From Candidatus Sulfotelmatobacter sp. (GTDB lineage: Bacteria > Acidobacteriota > Terriglobia > Terriglobales > Acidobacteriaceae): a stretch of 6,667 bases of DNA. Of the stretch, positions 1 to 5,587 are shown piece after piece. The stretch covers positions 1 to 6,667 of the forward strand of contig JASIKQ010000467.1 of NCBI GenBank assembly GCA_030049565.1, read 5' to 3'. The translations under genes and the position numbers were made by a program. Below the pieces are notes generated by a model. The model saw only the letters and a program-made list of their open reading frames with translations. It had not been told where the DNA came from and made no database searches. The stretch's first letter is position 1; every line of letters begins with the position of its first letter.

Positions 1-550
1 AATGTATGTCTCGTTCGAATCGTACGCGCCGCTCGGCGGCCCAAAACACACTCTCTGGACGATCTATTTCCTCATTGTTGCCATCATGGCTCTATCGCTG
101 CTCTTGAGCCTCGGGATTAAGTCCTCCAAGTTTGGTCTTGGGCTGTTCGCCATCCGCGAAGATGAAGATGCGGCAGTCGTTCTAGGTGTGAATGCTACTG
201 TCTATAAGGCAATTATCTACAGCGTGTCGGCGTTTCTGCCTGCGGTCGCGGGCGCGCTGATGTTCTTCAAGAATGGCATGATCGATCCTTCGATCGCCTT
301 TGAGTTCATGCTTTCACTCGAGGGCATCGTCATGCTCATGCTCGGTGGCCAGGGAACCGTGGCAGGGGCGGCATTGGGTGCGGGCTTGTATGAACGGCTT
401 CGGTCATACCTGCTGACTTCTCCCAGGTTTTCCGAGTTTCATCTGGTGATCGCGGGCGCGCTGCTGTTGTTGGTAGTGCGGCTTGCGCCGGGAGGGCTGA
501 TCGGCTGGCTCTATCGCCTCATCCCGCGCTCTAGCGAGGTAATTGAATGA
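1..550 (+). CDS. livM: Branched-chain amino acid ABC transporter permease LivM, C-terminal part (5' end off window)
   Basis: This is the inner-membrane permease subunit of a Liv/HAAT-type ABC importer for branched-chain amino acids or related amides and acids. The open frame covers 182 residues; LivM proteins usually have about 300-350, so the N-terminal half is missing and the ATG at position 2 is probably an internal Met. Visible are a membrane segment at about residues 17-38 and the LivM-type EAA/coupling loop at about 46-66 (AIREDEDAAVVLGVNATVYK), which docks on the ATPase. Further hydrophobic segments lie at about 68-90, 102-130 (with MLMLGGQGTVAGA, the conserved LGG-GT block) and 147-171 (ending LAPGGLIGWL). 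The stop overlaps the livG start (ATGA, 547-550), showing translational coupling. The exact substrate cannot be read from the sequence; HAAT permeases also import urea, short amides and aromatic acids. Confidence 0.92.
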   Translation, partial: MYVSFESYAPLGGPKHTLWTIYFLIVAIMALSLLLSLGIKSSKFGLGLFAIREDEDAAVVLGVNATVYKAIIYSVSAFLPAVAGALMFFKNGMIDPSIAFEFMLSLEGIVMLMLGGQGTVAGAALGAGLYERLRSYLLTSPRFSEFHLVIAGALLLLVVRLAPGGLIGWLYRLIPRSSEVIE

Positions 551-1299
551 GCGCTCTGCTGGAGGTGTGCGGCATCAGCAAACGCTTCGGCGGACTGCAA
601 GCCGTGGCCGACGTGACCTTCAGCTTGCAGCAGGGCGAGATTCTCGGCCTCATTGGGCCGAATGGCGCGGGCAAGACTACGCTGTTCAATCTCGTCAATG
701 GAGTCTACAAAGCTGACTCGGGCACCATCACTTTTTGCGGCCAGGACGTCACCGGCTGGTCGCCGGATCAGATCGTTCACGTCGGGCTCGCCCGGACACA
801 TCAAATTGTGCGTCCGCTGAACGGAATGACGGTGCTGGAAAACGTCACCGTCGGCGCATGTTTCGGGAGGGAATACCAATCGGTGCGCGCCGCGCGAGCC
901 ACCGCGCTTGAGGTGCTGGAAAGGGTTGGCTTAGCCAGTCGCGCGCATTCGAATGCCCGGGCTTTAACCCTGGCAGGCAAGAAGCGTCTGGAGGTTGCGC
1001 GCGCACTCGCAGCCCGGCCCAAACTGCTTTTGCTCGACGAGGTGCTCGCCGGCCTGAACCCCACCGAGATCGCGCAAATGATCGAACTCATAAGAAAAAT
1101 TCGCGATGGCGGCATTTCCGTCTTCATGATCGAGCACGTGATGCAAGCCATCATGAATCTTTCCGACCGCATCGTGGTGCTCAACCTGGGTCATAAAATC
1201 GCCGAGGCGCCTCCTGCCGAGGTAGTACGGAACACGGATGTCGTCGAGGCCTACCTCGGCTTCCCGGATATCGTGGATAAATTGCGAGGCACGGCATGA
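547..1299 (+). CDS. livG: Branched-chain amino acid ABC transporter ATP-binding protein LivG
   Basis: This is a 250-residue cytoplasmic ATPase that powers the LivM/LivH permease pair, of normal length for LivG. Visible motifs are Walker A GPNGAGKTT (37-45), Q-loop Gln86 in RTHQIVRPL, Walker B LLLLDE (160-165, catalytic Glu165), D-loop AGLNPTE (168-174) and H-loop His197 in MIEH. The C-terminus (GHKIAEAPPAEVV…VVEAYLG) is the typical LivG tail. The ABC signature is the variant LTLAGKK (140-146) instead of LSGGQ. From memory this variant is common in one LivG subgroup, so it is not taken as a defect. The ATG at 547 is chosen because it overlaps the livM stop and has GAGGT (536-540) six bases upstream. 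Its own stop overlaps the livF start in the same way, placing it in the middle of a tightly coupled operon. Confidence 0.95.
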   Translation: MSALLEVCGISKRFGGLQAVADVTFSLQQGEILGLIGPNGAGKTTLFNLVNGVYKADSGTITFCGQDVTGWSPDQIVHVGLARTHQIVRPLNGMTVLENVTVGACFGREYQSVRAARATALEVLERVGLASRAHSNARALTLAGKKRLEVARALAARPKLLLLDEVLAGLNPTEIAQMIELIRKIRDGGISVFMIEHVMQAIMNLSDRIVVLNLGHKIAEAPPAEVVRNTDVVEAYLGFPDIVDKLRGTA

Positions 1300-2012
1300 C
1301 CGACACTGCCCTGGAACTTCAGCACCTCGAATCCGGCTACGGCGAAGTGCAGGTCCTGTGGGGCATTTCGTTGACAGCGCGCGCCGGGAGGCTGACCACG
1401 ATTATCGGCGCCAACGGCGCTGGCAAAACCACAGCGCTGCGGACCACCATGGGCGGCGTGCGTCCATGGAAGGGACGTGTCATGCTCAACGGAGAGGATG
1501 TCACCAAATTCTCCACTCACGCCAAAGCTGCGCGTGGACTGGCGCTGGTTCCCGAGGGACGTCAACTATTCCCTGATATGTCGGTGGCAGAGAACCTGGA
1601 GATGGGCGCTTACTCGCGCCGCGCGCGCTCCCGCCAGAAGGAAAATCTCGACCGTGTCTACCAGGCGTTTCCCCGTCTGCGGGAAAGGCATAAGCAGAAA
1701 GCATCCACACTTTCGGGCGGTGAACAACAGATGGTCGCACTCGGCCGTGGCTTGATGCAGGAGCCTACCGTCCTGCTGATAGACGAGCTCTCGCTCGGCC
1801 TGGCGCCGGTGTTGGCGCAACAGTTATTCCTGATTTTGAAGACGCTGAAGCAGCAGGGAATCACCATCGTCCTCGTAGAGCAGAATGTCCACCTCGCCCT
1901 CGCCGTCAGCGACTACACTTATGTGCTCGCAGAAGGCCGCGTGTCGATCGAAGGCGAGTCCGATAAAGTTGCCGGCATGGATGAGGTCCGCCGTGCCTAT
2001 CTTGGACTGTAA
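1296..2012 (+). CDS. livF: Branched-chain amino acid ABC transporter ATP-binding protein LivF
   Basis: This is the second cytoplasmic ATPase of the Liv importer, 238 residues, full length. It shows an A-loop Tyr15, Walker A GANGAGKTT (38-46), the LivF hallmark VPEGRQLFP (85-93), ABC signature LSGGEQQ (139-145), and Walker B VLLIDE (159-164) followed by LSLGLAP. At the H-loop position it has VEQN with Gln196 where most ABC ATPases have His. This replacement is normal for LivF, which suggests, as known for asymmetric ABC pairs, that LivG contributes the canonical switch His. The start ATG at 1296 overlaps the livG stop (ATGA), with GAGG at 1286-1289 six bases upstream. It is the last gene of the operon. 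The next gene runs in the opposite direction, and the 121-bp spacer holds a repeat and a hairpin that may help end transcription. Confidence 0.96.
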   Translation: MTDTALELQHLESGYGEVQVLWGISLTARAGRLTTIIGANGAGKTTALRTTMGGVRPWKGRVMLNGEDVTKFSTHAKAARGLALVPEGRQLFPDMSVAENLEMGAYSRRARSRQKENLDRVYQAFPRLRERHKQKASTLSGGEQQMVALGRGLMQEPTVLLIDELSLGLAPVLAQQLFLILKTLKQQGITIVLVEQNVHLALAVSDYTYVLAEGRVSIEGESDKVAGMDEVRRAYLGL

Positions 2013-2013
2013 T

Positions 2014-2052
2014 TGTCATTCTGAGGGAGCCCTTTTTGCGAAGCGAGGAATC
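2014..2052. repeat. Intergenic repeat, copy 1 (TGTCATTCTGAG … GCGAAGCGAGGAATC)
   Basis: Two bases after the livF stop comes TGTCATTCTGAG (2014-2025), a 12-base insert GGAGCCCTTTTT (2026-2037), then GCGAAGCGAGGAATC (2038-2052). The last 15 bases are identical to 3429-3443 in copy 2, and the left end matches that copy's left end with small changes. The position right behind a stop codon, in a convergent spacer, fits a dispersed non-coding element. I recall this consensus as abundant in acidobacterial genomes, which is memory and not a search result. Confidence 0.7.
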
Positions 2053-2087
2053 CCGGGCAACCCACGCACAAGGAGCCTGCCTTGAGA

Positions 2088-2117
2088 GAGCGAAGCGACC
2101 AAGGTCGCGTTCGGCTC
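2088..2117. repeat. Imperfect hairpin between convergent livF and the MFS gene; possible factor-dependent or bidirectional terminator
   Basis: GAG-CGAA-GCGACC (2088-2100) can pair with GGTCGC-g-TTCG-g-CTC (2103-2117), giving 13 pairs with two single-base bulges around a very small AA loop. The innermost pairs probably open. It starts with the GAGCGAAGCG module (2088-2097) also found in the other spacers. It sits between the facing livF stop (2012) and MFS stop (2136), where a bidirectional terminator would be expected. There is no run of T on either side, so it is not a classic intrinsic terminator. The pairing is seen; the role is inferred. Confidence 0.45.
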
Positions 2118-2133
2118 GCTTCCTTGCTGCAGA

Positions 2134-3363
2134 TTATCCCGTGGTCGACAAATCCGCGCCTCTGCGCTCGTGGCCAACGCCCGTGACCACGGCTAACAAA
2201 GTCGCAACGATCAAAACCGTCCAGGCCATGACCGGCGCAAATACACCGCCGAAGCGCTGCTCAACAGCTCTCGCCTGGATGCGAATGTTCCACGAAGAAA
2301 GAAAATTTCCAAGTTGATAGGCGAGACCGGGAAACGTTCCGCGCACGCCCGGCGGCGAAAGTTCATTCAAGTGTGCAGGGATCACTCCCCATGCTCCCTG
2401 CACCATAAATTGCATCAGGAAGCCGCCCAGCGCCAGCATGGCTACGGTGTGCGAGAAAGCCCATAGCGGAATCACTGGAATTGTCAGCAAGGCGGCGATC
2501 ACAATCGCGCGCCGGCGCCCAATTTTTTCCGACCAGGTCCCGAAAACAATTCCGCCTACCAGCGCGCCGATGTTGGCGACGATCGCGATTAACCCCACCG
2601 TCTGCGGGGTGTAGTGGTTGTCCTTCTGGATGAATGTCGGATAAAGATCCTGGGTCCCGTGGCTGAAGGAGTTGAAACTGAACATCAGCAGCACCAGAAA
2701 AAGAAATGTTCCGGTATAAGTCAGGATATCTTTGCCTATGTGGATCTCAGCCTTCCGCGACACGCGCCCCTGCAACCATGCCGGCGACTCATCAACCTTG
2801 GTGCGAATGTAGATCACCAGGAATGCGGGCAAGGCGCCAATGATAAACATGCCGCGCCAACCCACAAAACGGAACACCGTGCTATACGTCAGTGCCGCAA
2901 TCAGATATCCCACGGCGTAGCCTTCCTGCAGCAGCCCGGAAAAGAATCCGCGCGCCTCGGCAGGCAGAGTTTCGAAGGCCAGTGCGGCGCCAACGCCCCA
3001 TTCGCCTCCCATGGCGACGCCAAAGAGTGCCCGCATAATGATGAGAGTTTTCAACGAAGGTGCGAAAGCTGAGCCCAACTCGAATACTGAATACGCGATG
3101 ATGTCGATCATCAGCGTCACCCTGCGGCCGAAGCGGTCGGCCATCGTCCCAAACAGAAAAGCCCCCACCGGCCGCATAGCCAGCGTCCAGGTGATCGCCG
3201 CGACTACGGCCGACACTTTGGCCTGAAACTGGGTCGCGATGGCGCTGACGCAGAAGGTCAGGATGAAGAAATCAAAAGCGTCCAGCGACCAGCCCAGAAA
3301 ACATGCGATGAACGTATTGCGCTGTACCGGCGTCAGCCTGCGAAAATGGCCCAAGAATTCCAT
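2134..3363 (-). CDS. MFS transporter, SHS/Jen family, probable lactate (monocarboxylate):proton symporter
   Basis: This 409-residue inner-membrane protein has about 12 hydrophobic segments split by a central polar loop (about 187-215), the normal layout and length for the family. Key features are LDAFDFF in TM1 (27-33), RP at 64-65, motif A GTMADRFGRR (72-81), its second-half counterpart GTWSEKIGRR (275-284), and DESPAWL (191-197). The TM7 stretch NSFSHGTQDLYPT (231-243) matches at every fixed position the Jen carboxylate-transporter signature N-x-x-[ST]-H-x-[ST]-Q-D-x-x-x-T, so lactate, pyruvate or another short monocarboxylate is the best substrate guess. Sialate-type members of the same family are the alternative. 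The ATG at 3363 is preferred over an upstream GTG (3378) because AGGAGG ends five bases before it. The gene is divergent from the Rieske oxygenase and convergent with livF. Confidence 0.93.
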   Translation of the reverse strand: MEFLGHFRRLTPVQRNTFIACFLGWSLDAFDFFILTFCVSAIATQFQAKVSAVVAAITWTLAMRPVGAFLFGTMADRFGRRVTLMIDIIAYSVFELGSAFAPSLKTLIIMRALFGVAMGGEWGVGAALAFETLPAEARGFFSGLLQEGYAVGYLIAALTYSTVFRFVGWRGMFIIGALPAFLVIYIRTKVDESPAWLQGRVSRKAEIHIGKDILTYTGTFLFLVLLMFSFNSFSHGTQDLYPTFIQKDNHYTPQTVGLIAIVANIGALVGGIVFGTWSEKIGRRRAIVIAALLTIPVIPLWAFSHTVAMLALGGFLMQFMVQGAWGVIPAHLNELSPPGVRGTFPGLAYQLGNFLSSWNIRIQARAVEQRFGGVFAPVMAWTVLIVATLLAVVTGVGHERRGADLSTTG

Positions 3364-3368
3364 GCGGG

Positions 3369-3374
3369 CCTCCT
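3369..3374 (-). promoter_or_regulatory. Strong Shine-Dalgarno AGGAGG that fixes the MFS start
   Basis: Read on the minus strand, AGGAGG is followed by CCCGC and then ATG (3363-3361), an ideal five-base spacing. The in-frame GTG at 3378 lies upstream of this site and has no comparable site of its own, so it would add five spurious residues (V/M-Q-E-A-R). Confidence 0.85.
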
Positions 3375-3419
3375 GCACGCAAAATCCCAGTTACCGCTAT
3401 TATTCTCAAAACAAATTTC

Positions 3420-3525
3420 TCATTCCGAGCGAAGCGAGGAATCAAGGTTCTGCTCGGCGCCTATCTGCCTGCTCGGGGAAGAACCCGGATTCCTCACGGC
3501 CTAAAGAACGCTGTTCGGAGTGACG
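3420..3525. repeat. Intergenic repeat, copy 2: inverted-repeat element of about 105 bp
   Basis: The element starts with TCATTCCGAGCGAAGCGAGG and ends with GTTCGGAGTGACG. Its ends are inverted: TCATTCCGA (3420-3428) matches the reverse complement of TCGGAGTGA (3515-3523) at 8 of 9 positions. The inner GAGGAATC (3436-3443) is the perfect reverse complement of GATTCCTC (3488-3495). The right arm contains an extra stretch (about 3497-3511) with no partner in the left arm. It shares the 15-mer GCGAAGCGAGGAATC with copy 1. It encodes nothing credible and looks like a REP/MITE-like non-autonomous element or a structured transcribed spacer. Confidence 0.75.
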
Positions 3526-3565
3526 ATCCCACTACCGAATTCCGCGAATGGTAGCATAAGCTTTC

Positions 3566-3597
3566 AATCAGCAATCAAAAAATCAGTAATCATCAAT
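3566..3597 (+). promoter_or_regulatory. AT-rich tandem AATCA boxes upstream of the Rieske gene; candidate operator or promoter segment
   Basis: AATCAGCAATCA (3566-3577) is repeated as AATCAGTAATCA (3581-3592), 11 of 12 bases identical, with a 15-base offset. AATCA itself begins at 3566, 3573, 3581 and 3588, with a fifth AAT at 3595, a spacing of 7-8 bases. The segment ends about 9 bases before the Rieske ATG and is much more AT-rich than its surroundings. The repetition is seen. A regulator-binding role, or simply the promoter's AT-rich part, is inferred, and low-complexity drift is possible. Confidence 0.4.
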
Positions 3598-3605
3598 TTC
3601 GCCCC

Positions 3606-4721
3606 ATGCCCGAACTCGAATCGCCGCAACGCCAGGCGCCTGATTCACTCATGCTGACAGGCTTCTGGTATCGCGCCCTGCCCGCCGATCGCGTGCATCG
3701 CAATCAACTGCACAGGGCAATGCTGCTGGAAATTCCCCTCCTCATCGGTCGCGATCGCGAAGGGCAGCCCTTCGCTTTGCGCGACGCCTGCCCGCATCGC
3801 GGCATGCCGCTGCATTGCGGCCGCTTCGATGGCGAAAATCTCGAATGCTCCTATCACGGCTGGCAATTTGACGTTCACAACGGCCAATGCGAGCTCATTC
3901 CCTCGCTCACCGCCGATCAAAATCTGAAAGTCGATCGCATCTACGCGGGCAGCTATGCCTGCGAGGAGCAGGATGGCTTCGTTTGGGTTTACATACCCGA
4001 TCCCGGTCCACCCGGTGCAGGCTTCGCCGCAAGACAAGAGGCTTCGGACGCTGCTCCACAGGTCGATAAATTTTCGGAGAAGTACAAGTTCGCCTACCTC
4101 ACTGCCGACATGCCGGTGAGCATAGACCACGGCATCATCGGTCTGATGGACCCTGCCCACGGACCCTTCGTGCACCAGGCCTGGTGGTGGCGCAGTCGCC
4201 ACAGCATTCACGAGAAGAAAAAGAATTTCGAGCCGATTCCTAACGGTTTTCGCATGAGCGCTCACATACCCAGCGCAAATTCCGCGCCCTATAAGCTTCT
4301 TCGCCTGTATGCCGATGCCGACGCCATCACGACCACTATCGATTTCGTCCTGCCCAATCTACGCCGTGAAATCATCCGCGCGGGCAAGTATTGGTTCTCT
4401 TCTTTAACCACGGTGACCCCGATCACCCGCAATCAATGCCGCATCGACGTGGTCGCCGCGTGGAATATTTTCCGCTGGCTGCCCTTCGGGCCCGAGTTGC
4501 TGAAATTTGTTTTCGCAAAATTCGTCGAGCAGGACCGCCGCACCATGGAACTCCAGGCGGAGGGCTTGAAGTACAATCCCCATCTCATGCTGATCGACGA
4601 CGCCGACCGTCCTGCAAAATGGTATTTCCAATTGAAGGCGGCATACTTGGAAGCCAAGCGCACCGGCGGCGAGATGAAGCATCCGATGGCCGGCCCGGTC
4701 ACGCTGAAGTGGAGGAGTTGA
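3606..4721 (+). CDS. Rieske non-heme iron oxygenase, alpha-subunit type (PaO/VanA-like architecture), substrate unknown
   Basis: This complete 371-residue cytoplasmic oxygenase probably hydroxylates, demethylates or ring-cleaves an aromatic or other hydrophobic substrate using O2 and electrons from a separate reductase. The N-terminal Rieske domain (about 18-130) has the [2Fe-2S] ligands Cys62 and His64 in CPHRG, and Cys81 and His84 in CSYHGW. The C-terminal catalytic domain has DPAHGPFVH, giving iron ligands His185 and His190 and the preceding bridging Asp182. Asp310 in EQDRRTMELQ is the likely carboxylate ligand. The C-terminal part (DADRPAKWYFQLK … LKWRS) recalls an uncharacterised bacterial subgroup I know only by pattern. 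No ferredoxin or reductase gene is nearby. No Shine-Dalgarno is visible before the ATG (preceding bases AATTTCGCCCC), so initiation may be leaderless or weak; Met16 is a less likely alternative start. It is divergent from the MFS gene and followed by a hydrolase on the same strand. Confidence 0.93.
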   Translation: MPELESPQRQAPDSLMLTGFWYRALPADRVHRNQLHRAMLLEIPLLIGRDREGQPFALRDACPHRGMPLHCGRFDGENLECSYHGWQFDVHNGQCELIPSLTADQNLKVDRIYAGSYACEEQDGFVWVYIPDPGPPGAGFAARQEASDAAPQVDKFSEKYKFAYLTADMPVSIDHGIIGLMDPAHGPFVHQAWWWRSRHSIHEKKKNFEPIPNGFRMSAHIPSANSAPYKLLRLYADADAITTTIDFVLPNLRREIIRAGKYWFSSLTTVTPITRNQCRIDVVAAWNIFRWLPFGPELLKFVFAKFVEQDRRTMELQAEGLKYNPHLMLIDDADRPAKWYFQLKAAYLEAKRTGGEMKHPMAGPVTLKWRS

Positions 4722-4856
4722 GGCGCTTGCGCGGCGTGAGCGAAGCGGGAGCGGCGCGCCGAAATCCCGAGCGCGGTTTGCGAGGGATCCCTGTGGCGCG
4801 GGCACTCCCCCGACAGGCTCAGGGCAGGCTCTGCCCGCGCGGCGAAAGAGACCAAC
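4722..4856. repeat. GC-rich intergenic spacer with repeat modules and hairpins between the Rieske and hydrolase genes
   Basis: No gene is seen in these 135 bp. Starting three bases after the Rieske stop, CGCTT-g-CGC (4724-4732) pairs with GCG-AAGCG (4740-4747) across a seven-base loop. This includes the GAGCGAAGCG module (4738-4747). A second weak inverted pair is ATCCC (4764-4768) with GGGAT (4784-4788). A third is the tight hairpin GGGCAG-GCT-CTGCCC (4822-4836), overlapping a direct repeat of CAGGCTC (4814-4820, 4825-4831). None is followed by a T run, so read-through into the hydrolase gene is plausible. Repeat-derived origin is inferred from the modules shared with the other spacers. Confidence 0.55.
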
Positions 4857-5555
4857 ATGAAGATCACCACCGTCCTGATCGAAGCTGCCGGCAAGCAGAT
4901 CCTCACCGACCCATACTTCGGCCTGCATGGCAATCCTGCTTATGCCCGCCCGCACCCGCCAGCGCGATCACGCGAAGAATTGAGCAGCGTAGACTTGGTT
5001 CTCGTTTCCCATAACCATTTCGATCACGTCGATCGCAGATTTTTACGGATGCTGCCGGTGTCCGTGCCCATTTTCGCCCCCGCGATTACGGCATGGATGA
5101 CGCGCCTCAAAGGCGGGCGCAACGTGACCGGCCTGAAGCCGTGGCAGCAAAAATCGTTCGACGGAATTTCCGTCACAGCCGTTTCCGCCCGCCATGTGAC
5201 CTTTACCATCGGCTACGTCATCGAAGCCGAAGGCCGGCGGATTTACTTTGCCGGAGACACGTATCTCGCCGATTTCATGGCGAAAATCGGACAAGAGTTT
5301 CATCCTGATGTTGCCTTGATTCCCGTCACCACATTTCGAATTCCCATGACCATGGGCGAGTCGCAGGCCGTCAAAGCCGTTCGGTTGCTCAGCCCGCGCA
5401 TCGTAATTCCCATTCATCTGGGCATTGTTCCGCGCTCTCCGTTAATGCGAACCCGGGACACTCCCGAAGGCTTCCGCGAACGCCTGCGCCAGGCCGGCAT
5501 GAATACCGAGGTGATGATTCTTATGGAAGGGCAAAGCTGGATGTCCCCAGGATAG
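4857..5555 (+). CDS. MBL-fold metal-dependent hydrolase, UlaG-like
   Basis: This 232-residue cytoplasmic metallo-beta-lactamase-fold enzyme, with no signal peptide, probably hydrolyses a lactone, phosphodiester or similar bond. The dinuclear metal site is visible: HNHFDH (His52, His54, Asp56, His57), His113 in ARHV, Asp134 in FAGDTY and His187 in IPIH. ILTDPYF (15-21) and this spacing fit the UlaG/NAPE-PLD-like branch. UlaG relatives usually begin MKI-x-W-L-G-H-[AS] before the TVLIE strand. Here the protein starts MKITTVLIEAAGK, so about five residues including the Gly-His appear to be missing. The ATG at 4857 is preceded only by a weak purine stretch (GAAAGAG, 4844-4850). The frame is open upstream but shows no family-like sequence. 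Its position after the Rieske gene suggests a shared pathway, which is inference. The next gene is convergent, 32 bp away. Confidence 0.9.
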   Translation: MKITTVLIEAAGKQILTDPYFGLHGNPAYARPHPPARSREELSSVDLVLVSHNHFDHVDRRFLRMLPVSVPIFAPAITAWMTRLKGGRNVTGLKPWQQKSFDGISVTAVSARHVTFTIGYVIEAEGRRIYFAGDTYLADFMAKIGQEFHPDVALIPVTTFRIPMTMGESQAVKAVRLLSPRIVIPIHLGIVPRSPLMRTRDTPEGFRERLRQAGMNTEVMILMEGQSWMSPG

Positions 5556-5587
5556 AGCGGAGAAGCACCCGCCTCGCTACTCGCGGC

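Larger units (their letters stand above)
3364..3605. other. Divergent intergenic region between the MFS symporter and the Rieske oxygenase genes
   Basis: This 242-bp stretch holds no credible gene. From left to right it contains the MFS ribosome binding site, an AT-richer segment (about 3381-3420) that must hold the MFS promoter, a repeat element (3420-3525), and an AT-rich iterated-box segment (3566-3599) abutting the Rieske start. On the minus strand TTGAGA (3404-3409) and GATTTT (3381-3386) are 17 bases apart, but the -10 match is poor and would put the transcript start almost on the ribosome binding site. I therefore do not call it a promoter. Confidence 0.6.

Noticed and set aside
964..984. 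LivG ABC signature LTLAGKK instead of LSGGQ, suspected of being a dead ATPase.
   Set aside because: All other motifs (Walker A, Walker B Glu165, D-loop, H-loop His197) are intact and this signature variant is, as I recall, usual in a LivG subgroup.
1881..1886. LivF has Gln in place of the H-loop His (VEQN).
   Set aside because: This is a regular feature of LivF proteins, not damage.
2025..2037. GGG-AG-CCC followed by five T after livF, looking like an intrinsic terminator.
   Set aside because: The stem would be only three pairs with a two-base loop, too weak to work; the T run is part of the repeat copy's insert.
3381..3409. TTGAGA and GATTTT with 17-base spacing on the minus strand as an MFS promoter.
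   Set aside because: The -10 matches only three of six consensus bases, and the implied start would leave almost no leader before the ribosome binding site.
3645..4265. Long open frame on the minus strand (206 codons) opposite the Rieske gene.
   Set aside because: It is antisense to a gene with clear family motifs, has no recognisable domain of its own, and follows from the GC-rich codon use of the Rieske gene.
4391..5014. Plus-strand open frame (207 codons) bridging the Rieske 3' end, the spacer and the hydrolase 5' end in another frame.
   Set aside because: It is out of frame with two well-supported genes and rich in Arg, Pro and Gly without domain signal: a GC shadow, not a fusion or frameshifted hydrolase start.
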